Shown piece after piece: positions 8,094 to 16,593 of a stretch of 64,000 bases of DNA. The translations under genes and the position numbers were made by a program. The DNA comes from Streptomyces sp. NBC_01335 (GTDB taxonomy: Bacteria > Actinomycetota > Actinomycetes > Streptomycetales > Streptomycetaceae), in assembly GCF_035953295.1 (NCBI RefSeq), contig NZ_CP108370.1:2728001-2792000 (forward strand). The letters run 5' to 3'. The notes beneath the pieces were generated by a model that had not been told where the DNA came from, searched no databases, and saw only the letters and a program-made list of their open reading frames with translations. Positions within the stretch are counted from its first letter, which is position 1, and the number at the start of each line of letters is the position of its first letter.

Positions 8094-9977
8094 GTGCACC
8101 ACCGCACCTCCAGACGCACCCTCCTCGCCGCGGCGGCGGCCACCGCCGCGGCCGCGGCCACCGGCACCGTCGCCATTCCGGGCGCCGCCGCCGCGGCGAC
8201 GGACCGGACGGGCTCGGCGGACTCGGGCTCGGCGGACTCCGGCCGGGCGGACTCCCGCCACGTCCCCGCGGAACGGCTCCGGCGGCTCGTCGCCGGCATG
8301 AGCCTTGAGGAGAAGGTCGGCCAGCTCTTCGTGATGCGGGTGTACGGCCACTCCGCCACCGAGCCGGACCAGGCGGACATCGACGCCAACCTCGCCGAGA
8401 TCGGGGTCCGTACGGCCGCCGAGATGATCGCCAAGTACCACGTCGGCGGGATCATCTACTTCACCTGGGCGCACAACACCCGTGACCCGCACCAGATCGC
8501 CGCGCTCTCCAACGGCATCCAGCGGGCCGGGCTCGCCGGTCCGTCGAAGGTGCCGCTGCTGATCTCCACCGACCAGGAGCACGGCATCGTCTGCCGGGTC
8601 GGCGAACCGGCCACCCTGCTGCCGGGCGCGATGGCGCTGGGCGCGGGCGGTTCGCGCGCCGACGCCCGCCGGGCCGCCCGGATCGCGGGCACCGAGCTGG
8701 CGGCCCTCGGCATCAACCAGAACTACGCGCCCGACGCCGACGTCAACGTCAATCCGGCCAACCCGGTCATCGGCGTACGCTCCTTCGGCTCCGACCCGGA
8801 CTCCGTGGCGGGGATGGTCGCCGCGCAGGTGAAGGGGTACCAGGGCGCCGGAATCGCCTCGACGGCCAAGCACTTCCCGGGCCACGGCGACACCAGCACC
8901 GACAGCCACACCGGGCTGCCCGTCATCACCCACACCCGCGAGCAGTGGGCGGAGCTGGACGCCCCGCCGTTCCGGGCGGCCGTCGCGGCCGGCATCGACT
9001 CGATCATGACCGCGCACATCGTGGTCCCCGCGCTCGACCCGTCCGAGGACCCGGCGACCCTGTCCCGGCCCATCCTGACGGGCATCCTGCGCGAGGAACT
9101 CGGCTACGACGGGGTCGTGGTGACGGACGCCCTCGGCATGGAGGGCGTGCGCACCAAGTACGGCGACGAGCGCGTCCCCGTGCTCGCGCTGAAGGCGGGC
9201 GTCGACCAGCTGCTCAACCCGCCGACCCTGGACGTCGCGTGGAACGCGGTGCTGGCCGCCGTACGGAGCGGTGAGCTCACCGAGGACCGCATTGATGAAT
9301 CGGTTCTGCGGATCGTGCGGCTGAAGGCGGGACTCGGCCTCTTCCAGGACCCGTTCGTCAAGGACTCCCAGGTGGACAAGGTCGTCGGCACCCGGGCGCA
9401 CCTGGCCGCCGCCGACCGGATCGCCGAGCACACCACCACGCTCCTCGCCAACCCCACCGGACTGCTGCCGCTCTCCCGGCGCAGCCACCGCAGCATCCTT
9501 GTGGTGGGCGCGGACCCGGCCTCCCCGTCGGGTACGACCGGTCCGCCGACCACCACGCTGGCCGCGGAGTTCACCGCGCTCGGCCACACGGCGACGGCCC
9601 TGTCCACCGGTACGGCGCCGACCGCGGCGAAGATCGCCGAGGCGGTCGCGGCCGCGGCGGGCAAGGACGCGGTGGTGGTCGGCACGTACAACGTGACGGC
9701 GACCAACTCCCAGCGCACCCTGGTGAGCGCCCTCGCCGCGACCGGGGTCCCGGTCGTCGCGCTGGCCATCCGCAACCCGTACGACATCGCGCAGTTGGCG
9801 GGTACGGGGTACGCGGCGAGCCTCGCGGCGTACTCCTGGACCGACGTCGAACTGCGCGCCGCGGCCCGGGTGATCGCGGGCCACGCCGAACCGGGCGGGC
9901 GGCTGCCCGTCCCGGTGCCGCGCGCGGACGACCCGTCGCAGGTGCTGTACCCGGTGGGCTACGGCCTGGAGTACTGA
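8094..9977 (+). CDS. Secreted glycoside hydrolase family 3 (beta-N-acetylhexosaminidase-like)
   Basis: 627 aa. The N-terminus has a twin-arginine type leader (TSRRTLLAAAAATAA, residues about 5-19) and an Ala-rich cleavage region, so export is likely. The catalytic domain has the NagZ-type motif AKHFPGHGDTSTDSH (about residues 258-272), whose His/Asp loop supplies the acid/base, and VVVTDALGMEGV, with the nucleophile Asp at about residue 344. A C-terminal alpha/beta sandwich follows, as in GH3 enzymes of about 600 aa. GTG at 8094 is preceded by GGAAGGGG. It probably releases GlcNAc from chitin or peptidoglycan fragments; other beta-glycosides cannot be excluded. It stands alone and its 3' end merges with a 15-bp tandem array. 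Confidence 0.85.
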   Translation: MHHRTSRRTLLAAAAATAAAAATGTVAIPGAAAAATDRTGSADSGSADSGRADSRHVPAERLRRLVAGMSLEEKVGQLFVMRVYGHSATEPDQADIDANLAEIGVRTAAEMIAKYHVGGIIYFTWAHNTRDPHQIAALSNGIQRAGLAGPSKVPLLISTDQEHGIVCRVGEPATLLPGAMALGAGGSRADARRAARIAGTELAALGINQNYAPDADVNVNPANPVIGVRSFGSDPDSVAGMVAAQVKGYQGAGIASTAKHFPGHGDTSTDSHTGLPVITHTREQWAELDAPPFRAAVAAGIDSIMTAHIVVPALDPSEDPATLSRPILTGILREELGYDGVVVTDALGMEGVRTKYGDERVPVLALKAGVDQLLNPPTLDVAWNAVLAAVRSGELTEDRIDESVLRIVRLKAGLGLFQDPFVKDSQVDKVVGTRAHLAAADRIAEHTTTLLANPTGLLPLSRRSHRSILVVGADPASPSGTTGPPTTTLAAEFTALGHTATALSTGTAPTAAKIAEAVAAAAGKDAVVVGTYNVTATNSQRTLVSALAATGVPVVALAIRNPYDIAQLAGTGYAASLAAYSWTDVELRAAARVIAGHAEPGGRLPVPVPRADDPSQVLYPVGYGLEY

Positions 9978-10058
9978 GCACTGGAGTGCTGAGCGCTGGA
10001 GTGCCGAGTACGGGAACGCCGAGTACGGGAACGCCGGGTACGGGAGCACTGAGCACCG
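9969..10058. repeat. 15-bp tandem repeat, six units, spanning the GH3 stop codon
   Basis: Six diverged units: GAGTACTGAGCACTG, GAGTGCTGAGCGCTG, GAGTGCCGAGTACGG, GAACGCCGAGTACGG, GAACGCCGGGTACGG, GAGCACTGAGCACCG. The first contains the last two sense codons and the TGA stop (9975-9977). Confidence 0.9.
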
Positions 10059-10082
10059 ACCGGGCCCCGTCCCGGAAACGCG

Positions 10083-10121
10083 CCCGGCGCGCGCCCGCTG
10101 TGCAAGCGGGCGCGCGCCGGG
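10083..10121. terminator. Bidirectional terminator between converging genes
   Basis: Perfect 17-bp GC-rich stem (10083-10099 with 10105-10121) and a GTGCA loop, between the GH3 gene (+) and the peptidase gene (-). There is no strong T tract, as is usual in Streptomyces. Confidence 0.8.
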
Positions 10122-10145
10122 TCGTGTTGCGGGGGACCAGGTGGG

Positions 10146-11645
10146 TCAGGGGTGCAGGGTGCGGTGCCGGTCCAACTGGGCGTCCTGCTTGTCGAGGCGG
10201 GTGTCGTACGTCGCCAGCGGCACCGCCTTCGCGGGGTCGGCGGCGACGGCGGCCGGGGTGACGCCGGCCCAGCGCAGGATGGTCGCGGTGGCCGCCGCGC
10301 TCTCGTCGGCCACCAGGCCCGCCACGTTGGAGCCGTGGTTGCCGCCGGGCTGGGTGTAGACGTAGCTGTCGCGGGAGCCCTTGCCGGGGGCGAACCGCTC
10401 GGCGCCCCACGGGTCGTTCTGCCCGTAGACGTACATCATCCGGGTGGCGTGGTGGGTGACCCAGGAGTCCACGTCCCGCATGACGCCCTTCTGGAAGGTC
10501 ATCGGGATGGAGCGCGGCACGAAGTTGCGCGGCGGCTGGTAGCCGTACCGGCTCAGCCTGCCGAGCCAGGGCTGCGTGATGTCGGGCGAACCGAGCTGGG
10601 TACCGGCCTGGTAGTAGTACGGCGTGTACGTCTCCAGGCCCTGGTCGGCGTAGGCGGAGAAACCCGAGATGGTGTCGACCGAGTCCCAGATCTCCTGGTC
10701 GGTGGCGGTCTTCGCGTCGGCCGGGAGGGAGGCGCAGTCGGCGACCTTGCTGTACTGCCAGAACGCCCAGACGTAGTCCATGACGACGGCCTCGTACGCC
10801 TTGTCCAGGGTGCCCACGGTGGTGAAGGTGTAGCCGTTCCCCGCCGCGTACGCCGCGTACTTCTCCTCCAGGGGCGCACGCCGGATCAGAGCCTCGCGCT
10901 GGACTCCGCTCAGCTTGTCGCGGCACTCCTTCGTACCGACCGTCCGGAAGAAGCGGTCGTACGCGGAGTCCTCGTCGTTCACCACGTCGTTCGGCGCGAC
11001 GTAGGCGACGACGCCGTCCATGTCCTTCGGGTAGTAGCGCTCGTAGTAGGTCGCGGTCATGCCGCCCTTGGAGCCGCCGGTGGCCAGCCAGTTCTCGCTG
11101 TAGATCTTCTTCAGCGCGGTGAACACCCGGTGCTGGTCACTGGCCGCCTGCCAGATGTCGAGCTTGGACCAGTCGGCGGGCTGGGGGCGCGACGGGGTGA
11201 AGAACCGGTACTCCAGCGAGACCTGGTTGCCGTCGACGATCCGGGTGGGCTCGCTGCGGCTCGCCGAGGTGGAGACGTTGTAGCCGCCGGTGTAGAAGAC
11301 CGTGGGCCGCGACGTGTCCTTGTGCAGCAGGGTGATCCGCTGCTGGAACGTTCCCTTGGACGGGTGGCGGTGGTCGATCGGCTGCGTGTAGTTGAGGACG
11401 AAGTAGCGGTAACCCGTGACTGGCTTCTCCTCGATCAGGCTCATGCCCGGAATGGCGAGAATGCGGTCCTTGATGTCAGCGGCGTCCGCGGTCGCCGTCG
11501 CCGTCGCCGTCGCGGAGTTCGCTCCCGCCTGCTCCACGGCCGGCTGCGCGGCGGTGGCCGCTCCGGCCGAAGCGCCTGTCGCACCGACCGTGCCGATCAG
11601 CAACGCGAGCGACAGAGCACCTCTGAGCGTCTTACGCATACGCAC
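10146..11645 (-). CDS. Secreted S37-type (PS-10) serine tripeptidyl aminopeptidase
   Basis: 499 aa. A Sec-type signal peptide (MRMRKTLRGALSLALLIGTV, then Ala-rich) leads a conserved body with YFVLNYTQPIDHRHP and FYTGGYNV. The nucleophile elbow GGSKGGM (Ser near residue 191) marks the alpha/beta-hydrolase fold. These features fit the MEROPS S37 family typified by the mycelium-associated PS-10 tripeptidyl aminopeptidase of S. lividans; automatic pipelines often label it S28. It would trim tripeptides from extracellular peptides. It lies downstream of the ABC exporter gene on the same strand but with a 149-base gap, so separate transcription is likely. Short (AT) repeats ATATATATA near residue 50 mark a flexible stretch after the signal peptide. 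Confidence 0.83.
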   Translation of the reverse strand: MRMRKTLRGALSLALLIGTVGATGASAGAATAAQPAVEQAGANSATATATATADAADIKDRILAIPGMSLIEEKPVTGYRYFVLNYTQPIDHRHPSKGTFQQRITLLHKDTSRPTVFYTGGYNVSTSASRSEPTRIVDGNQVSLEYRFFTPSRPQPADWSKLDIWQAASDQHRVFTALKKIYSENWLATGGSKGGMTATYYERYYPKDMDGVVAYVAPNDVVNDEDSAYDRFFRTVGTKECRDKLSGVQREALIRRAPLEEKYAAYAAGNGYTFTTVGTLDKAYEAVVMDYVWAFWQYSKVADCASLPADAKTATDQEIWDSVDTISGFSAYADQGLETYTPYYYQAGTQLGSPDITQPWLGRLSRYGYQPPRNFVPRSIPMTFQKGVMRDVDSWVTHHATRMMYVYGQNDPWGAERFAPGKGSRDSYVYTQPGGNHGSNVAGLVADESAAATATILRWAGVTPAAVAADPAKAVPLATYDTRLDKQDAQLDRHRTLHP

Positions 11646-11794
11646 TCCCCTGGGTTCACGACATTGGCCGTGAACCTAGCGGGAGCAACACGCACCACGC
11701 CAGACCCAGTTGCCCCGGGCGCGGCGCCGCTCGCACCGCGCCGGACCCGGTTGCCCCGGCGCGCCGCTCGCAGCGTGCGGCGCCGGGGCGCCGC

Positions 11795-14700
11795 TCACAC
11801 GGCGGCGGGTTCGTCCTCCCCTATGAAGGTGCGCCACAGCCTGGCGTACCGGCCCTGGAGGGCGAGGAGTTCGTCGTGCGAACCGTCCTCCACCACCCGG
11901 CCGTGCTCCATCACCACGACCCGGTCCGCGCGCGCCGCCGTGGTCAGCCGGTGGGCGACCACCAGCGTGGTGCGGCGCCCGGTGAGCCGGTCGGTGGCCT
12001 GGTTGACCAGGGCCTCACTGGCCAGGTCCAGGGAGGCGGTGGCCTCGTCGAGCAGCAGCACGTCGGGGTCGACCAGCTCGGCGCGGGCCAGCGCGATGAG
12101 CTGGCGCTGCCCGGCGGAGAGGTTGCGGCCCCGCTCGGCGACCTCGTGCAGATAACCGCCGTCCAGCGTCGCGATCATGTCGTGCGCGCCGACCGACCGG
12201 GCCGCCGCCTCCACCCGGGCGTCGGAGGCGTCCGGGATGCCGTACGCGATGGCGTCGCGGACCGTACCCGGGAAGAGGTACGACTCCTGCGGGACGACCC
12301 CGAGGTGGTGGCGGTACGCCGTCATGTCGAGCTTCCGCAGATCGGTGCCGTCCGCGGTGACCCGGCCGGACGTCGGGTCGTAGAACCGGGCGACCAGCTT
12401 GACCAGCGTGGACTTGCCCGCACCCGTCTCGCCGACGAACGCCACGGTCTGCCCTGCCGGAATGCGCAGGTCGATGCCGGTGAGGGCTTCCTCCTCGTCC
12501 CCGTACGCGAAGGAGACGTCCTCGAACGCGATGTCGCCGCGCAGCTCGGCCAGCTCCACCGGCGCGTCGGGGTCGGCGGTGGAGGTCGGCTCCCGCAGCA
12601 GCTCCTGGATGCGGCCGAGGGAGACGGTGGCCTGCTGGTAGCCGTCGAAGACCTGGGAGAGCTGCTGCACGGGGGCGAAGAACAGGTCGATGTAGAGGAG
12701 GTACGCGACGAGCGCGCCGACCATCAGCGTCCCGTCGTCGACCCGGCCCGCTCCGACGATCAGCACGGCGGCCGAGGCGACGGAGGAGAGCAGCTGGACG
12801 AACGGGAAGTACACCGAGATCAGCCACTGGCCGCGCACCCGCGCCTGCCGGTAGTGGGTGGAGCGCTCCGCGAACCGCGCCGCGCCGTCCCGCTCCCGGT
12901 TGAACGCCTGCACGATCCGCAGCCCGGAGACGGACTCCTGGAGGTCGGCGTTGACGGCGCCGATCCGCTCGCGGGCGAGCTGGTACGCCGCGACGCTCTT
13001 GCGGCGGAACACGGCGGTCCCGACGATCAGGAACGGCAGCGTGGCGAAGACGACGAGGGCCAGCTGCACGTCCAGGACGAGCAGGACCGCCATGATCCCG
13101 AAGAAGGTGACGGCGGAGACGAACGCGGTGACCAGACCGGTCTGCAGGAACGACGACAACGCGTCGACGTCGGTCGTCATCCGCGTCATGATCCGGCCGG
13201 TCAGCTCGCGCTCGTAGTAGTCGAGGCCGAGCCGCTGGAGCTGCGAGAAGATCTTGAGCCGCAGCGAGTACAGCACCCGCTCACCGGTCCGGCCGGTCTT
13301 GCGGGTCTCCCCGATCTGCGCCGCCCACTGCACGACGACGGCGGCCAGTGCGAGGAGCGAGGCCGTCCAGATCGCGCCGGTCGACATCTGCGTGACGCCC
13401 GAGTCGATGCCGTGCCGGATCAGTACCGGCAGCAGCAGGCCCATCCCGGCGTCCACGGCCACCAGCGCCAGGCTGACCAGCAGCACCGCCCCGAACCCGT
13501 GCAGCAGCCTGCGCAGCCCGTACGAGCCCTCCGGGCGGACGGCCCGGTCCTCGTCGATGTCCGGGACGTCCGTCGCGGGCGGCAGCGCCTCCACCTGGGC
13601 GAGCAGCTCCGGAGTGGCGGGCATTCCGGCGGTGGCCCGGTCGCGCTCCTGCTCCTTGCGGATCCAGAGCGCCGGGGTGATGCCGCGCTCGGTGTCGAAC
13701 TCGGCCTCCATCTCCTCCTGGAGCGTCCGGTCGTCCTCCAGGGGCGGAATCCGCGCCGGCCGGTGACCGGGCGAGGTGCCGCCCAGCTCGTCCGGGTCGG
13801 TGAGCAGCCGGCGGTAGAGCGCGGAGCGCCGCTCCAGCTCCTCGTGGGTGCCGACGTCGGAGAGGTGCCCGTCGTCCAGGACGGCGATGCGGTCGGCGAG
13901 GCCGAGAGTCGAGCGGCGGTGGGCGATGAGGAGCGTGGTGCGGCCCGCCATCACCTGCCGCAGGGTCTCGTGGATCTCGTGCTCGACGCGGGCGTCCACG
14001 GCCGAGGTGGCGTCGTCCAGGACGAGCAGCCGGGGATCGGTGAGGATCGCGCGGGCCAGGGCGACGCGCTGGCGCTGCCCGCCGGAGAGGGTGAGGCCGT
14101 GCTCGCCGACCTTGGTGTCGTACCCCTTCGGCAGGTCGGCGATGAACCGGTCCGCCTGCGCGGCGCGGGCGGCCGCCTCGATCTGCTCCTGGGTGGCGTC
14201 GGGGCGCCCGTAGGCGATGTTGGCGCCGACGCTCTCGGAGAAAAGGAAGCTGTCCTCGGGGACCAGCCCGATGGCGGCGCGCAGGGAGCCGAGGGTCAGC
14301 TCGCGGACGTCGTGGCCGCCGACGAGGACGGCGCCGTGCGTCACGTCGTAGAAGCGCGGCAGCAGCATGGAGACGGTGGACTTGCCGCTGCCGGACGCGC
14401 CGACCAGGGCGACGGTCTCGCCGGGGGCGATGGAGAGGGAGAAGCCCTTGAGGACGGGGCGGTAGTGGGTCTCCTCGGCGTCCTCGGTGTGGGCCGTGCG
14501 AGCTGTGTCCGCGCCGAGGCCGGGGTCCGCGGCGGGGGCTCCCGGGGGCGTGCCGTAGCCGAAACTCACGTCGTCGAACTCGACACCGGCCGGCGCGTCG
14601 GCCGGCAGCTCCTTGGTGCCGTCGGCGAACGTCGGCTCGGTGTCGATCAGCTCCAGCACCCGGTCCACACCGGCGCGGGCCTGCTGGCCCACGGTGAGGA

Positions 14701-15760
14701 CCACGGCGAGCATCCGGACCGGCCCGACGAGCTGTGCGAGGTACGAGGAGAACGCGACGAACGTGCCGAGGGTGATCTGGCCCCGGGTCGCCAGCCAGCC
14801 GCCCAGCGCCAGCATCGCGACCTGCCCGAGCGCGGGCACGGCCTGGAGCGCGGGGGTGTAGCGGGCGTTCAGCCGGATGGTGCGCATGCGGCCGGCGAAG
14901 AGCCGGCGGCCCACCTCGCGGAGCTTCCCGGTCTCCTGCTCCTCCTGGCCGAACCCCTTGACGACCCGGACCCCGGAGACGGCCCCGTCGACCACCCCGG
15001 CAACGGCGGCGGCCTGGCTCTGGGCGTACCAGGTGGCGGGGAAGAGGCGGGCCCGGGAGCGGCGGGCGATGAACCAGATCGCGGGCGCGACGGCGACGGC
15101 GACCAGGGTCAGCACCGGCGAGAGCCACGCCATGATCACCAGGGAGACGAGGAAGAGCAGGACGTTCCCGATGGTCATCGGGAGCATGAAGAGCAGGCTC
15201 TGGATGAGCTGCAGGTCGCTGGTGGCCCGGCCGACGACCTGGCCCGTCGACAGCTCGTCCTGGCGTCTGCCGTCGAGCTTGGTGATCGTCGCGTACATCT
15301 CGGTACGGAGGTCGTGCTGTACGTCGAGGGCGAGCCGGCCGCCGTAGTAGCGGCGGACGAACGCGGTGACGTAGATGACGACCGCCGCCCCTATCAGCAG
15401 GCCGGTCCAGACGGCGAGTGAGCGGGTGTGCGTGGTGACGACGTCATCGATGATCACCTTGGTGATCAGCGGGACCAGCGCCATCACCGCCATCCCGGCG
15501 AGGGAGGCGCCGAGCGCCAGGATCACGTCGCGGCGGTAGCGCCAGGCGTAGCCGGTGAGGCGGCGGGCCCAGCCTTGGGGGGGCTGGGGGGCTTGGGACT
15601 GGGAGGCCTGGGGCTGGGAGGCCTGAGGCTGGGGGGCGGGGCGCCCTGATTGGTCGGGGGTCTGCTCGGTCGGCGCCGGTTGTCCGGTGACCGCCGGTTG
15701 TCCGGGGGTCCGTTCGCCGGGGCCCGGTTCTCCCGATCCCTGTTGTTCTGCGCCCGCCAC
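11795..15760 (-). CDS. Single-chain ABC exporter (two TMD-NBD halves), asymmetric ATP sites
   Basis: 1321 aa from GTG at 15760, chosen because GGGAGG lies six bases upstream; an ATG at 15889 is possible. A Pro/Gln-rich disordered N-terminus of about 65 aa precedes the first six-helix domain. NBD1 has Walker A GASGSGKST (about 453), signature LSGGQ and Walker B LLVLDDATSAVD (about 580). Then a linker, the second six-helix domain, and NBD2 with GETGAGKST (about 1110), signature LSAGQ and LLLDEATASLD (about 1240). NBD1 has Asp where the catalytic Glu should be and NBD2 has an altered signature; together these form one degenerate ATP site, as in heterodimeric exporters such as TM287/288 or BmrCD. 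It is probably a lipid or drug exporter. Substrate unknown. Confidence 0.88.
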   Translation of the reverse strand: MAGAEQQGSGEPGPGERTPGQPAVTGQPAPTEQTPDQSGRPAPQPQASQPQASQSQAPQPPQGWARRLTGYAWRYRRDVILALGASLAGMAVMALVPLITKVIIDDVVTTHTRSLAVWTGLLIGAAVVIYVTAFVRRYYGGRLALDVQHDLRTEMYATITKLDGRRQDELSTGQVVGRATSDLQLIQSLLFMLPMTIGNVLLFLVSLVIMAWLSPVLTLVAVAVAPAIWFIARRSRARLFPATWYAQSQAAAVAGVVDGAVSGVRVVKGFGQEEQETGKLREVGRRLFAGRMRTIRLNARYTPALQAVPALGQVAMLALGGWLATRGQITLGTFVAFSSYLAQLVGPVRMLAVVLTVGQQARAGVDRVLELIDTEPTFADGTKELPADAPAGVEFDDVSFGYGTPPGAPAADPGLGADTARTAHTEDAEETHYRPVLKGFSLSIAPGETVALVGASGSGKSTVSMLLPRFYDVTHGAVLVGGHDVRELTLGSLRAAIGLVPEDSFLFSESVGANIAYGRPDATQEQIEAAARAAQADRFIADLPKGYDTKVGEHGLTLSGGQRQRVALARAILTDPRLLVLDDATSAVDARVEHEIHETLRQVMAGRTTLLIAHRRSTLGLADRIAVLDDGHLSDVGTHEELERRSALYRRLLTDPDELGGTSPGHRPARIPPLEDDRTLQEEMEAEFDTERGITPALWIRKEQERDRATAGMPATPELLAQVEALPPATDVPDIDEDRAVRPEGSYGLRRLLHGFGAVLLVSLALVAVDAGMGLLLPVLIRHGIDSGVTQMSTGAIWTASLLALAAVVVQWAAQIGETRKTGRTGERVLYSLRLKIFSQLQRLGLDYYERELTGRIMTRMTTDVDALSSFLQTGLVTAFVSAVTFFGIMAVLLVLDVQLALVVFATLPFLIVGTAVFRRKSVAAYQLARERIGAVNADLQESVSGLRIVQAFNRERDGAARFAERSTHYRQARVRGQWLISVYFPFVQLLSSVASAAVLIVGAGRVDDGTLMVGALVAYLLYIDLFFAPVQQLSQVFDGYQQATVSLGRIQELLREPTSTADPDAPVELAELRGDIAFEDVSFAYGDEEEALTGIDLRIPAGQTVAFVGETGAGKSTLVKLVARFYDPTSGRVTADGTDLRKLDMTAYRHHLGVVPQESYLFPGTVRDAIAYGIPDASDARVEAAARSVGAHDMIATLDGGYLHEVAERGRNLSAGQRQLIALARAELVDPDVLLLDEATASLDLASEALVNQATDRLTGRRTTLVVAHRLTTAARADRVVVMEHGRVVEDGSHDELLALQGRYARLWRTFIGEDEPAAV

Positions 15761-16015
15761 GGATGCCTCCCGATCGCCCTGCTGCCGCCTGCGAACGTGC
15801 TGTCGCGTGACGCCACTCCCTCTGATCTTCCGCAACGCACCAACGCGCTGGGCTGCGGATTTCATCCCGCCGCAACAAATGCCAGTCAATGGTCCCGAGG
15901 TAAATCACCCGATCGGCTGAAGTCGGGGTTCGGCCCCCTACGCACGTTCGATCGCCGACTACGGTGGGTAATCAAGTCGGCGAGCGGCTCTGCCGGAGGG
16001 GCGGAGTCAGGAATG

Positions 16016-16052
16016 TCGGGTCTTCGGGAGTTGTCGGGTCTTCGGGAGCCGG
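16016..16052. repeat. 18-bp direct repeat in the leader of the Cas11c-like gene
   Basis: TGTCGGGTCTTCGGGAGT is followed at once by TGTCGGGTCTTCGGGAGC, about 30 bases upstream of the start at 16082. Function unknown; it lies in the probable 5' leader. Confidence 0.6.
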
Positions 16053-16081
16053 AGGCCGCGACCGAGGGGGAGGGGGACTCC

Positions 16082-16453
16082 ATGAGCGAGGAGAAGCCGA
16101 GGAGCGAGGCGTACCGCTGCGGTCAGGTGTACGCGGTGATCGAGGTGCTGCAGGCTCTGCGTCCGGGCGGCGGTTGGAAGCTGTCCGGGGAGGGCTACCG
16201 CATCGACACCTCCGTAACGCCCATGACCAATCTGCGGATCGCCATGTCCGAGGTGGGCAAGCACTACATCGAGGCGCGACTCAGGCATCCGGTCGGCGAG
16301 GTGGACAAGGTCTTCGGCATGCTGCGGGATGCCATGCCGTTGAAGAACGACTTCCCCGGCCGTCTGGAGGGCGAGGCGCCCGGCGAATTCCTCCAGGGCC
16401 GCGAGGACCAGATAGCGCTCATCAAGAAGGAGACCAGCCTGCGCCTGCGCTGA
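16082..16453 (+). CDS. Orphan small protein resembling Cas11c (C-terminal part of Cas8c/Csd1)
   Basis: 123 aa from ATG at 16082, preceded by GAGGGGGA. The opening AYRCGQVYAVIEVLQ and the closing DFPGRLEGEAPGEFLQG, followed by EDQIALIKKE, match the pattern I remember for the C-terminal region of type I-C Cas8c/Csd1: AY..GRLFAxLExxQ, a Thr-Pro helix, an H-Y/H helix, then FPxxLxxExxGxFxxGxxxQ. In type I-C systems that region is also made separately as the Cas11c small subunit of roughly 120-130 aa, the same length as here. No cas gene or repeat array is nearby; the neighbours are an ABC exporter and a TPP enzyme. The homology is from pattern memory and needs a profile search; any role is unknown. 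Confidence 0.6.
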   Translation: MSEEKPRSEAYRCGQVYAVIEVLQALRPGGGWKLSGEGYRIDTSVTPMTNLRIAMSEVGKHYIEARLRHPVGEVDKVFGMLRDAMPLKNDFPGRLEGEAPGEFLQGREDQIALIKKETSLRLR

Positions 16454-16489
16454 ACTCGCGCACGCCGGTCTCCCTCTCCTCCCCCGCCC

Positions 16490-16528
16490 GGGGCTGCCGT
16501 CCGGGGCTGCCTTCCGGGGCTGCCTTCC
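16490..16528. repeat. 13-bp tandem repeat, three units
   Basis: GGGGCTGCCGTCC, GGGGCTGCCTTCC and GGGGCTGCCTTCC follow one another between the converging Cas11c-like and TPP-enzyme genes. Confidence 0.8.
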
Positions 16529-16593
16529 GGGCGGCCCTCCTGGTCGGTGGCCCTGGTCGCCCGGGTCGGCGGCCTCCGTCCGGGCGCCTCCGG

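Noticed and set aside
12849..12865. CebR-box-like GGAGCGCTCC inside the ABC exporter gene
   Set aside because: Only the inner ten bases match and it lies inside a coding region; a chance match is likely in this GC-rich DNA.
11876..15421. Long open frame antisense to the ABC exporter
   Set aside because: No recognisable protein; explained by third-position GC bias of the exporter gene.
16016..16453. CRISPR array next to the Cas11c-like gene
   Set aside because: Only two adjacent 18-bp copies without spacers; no array anywhere in the window.
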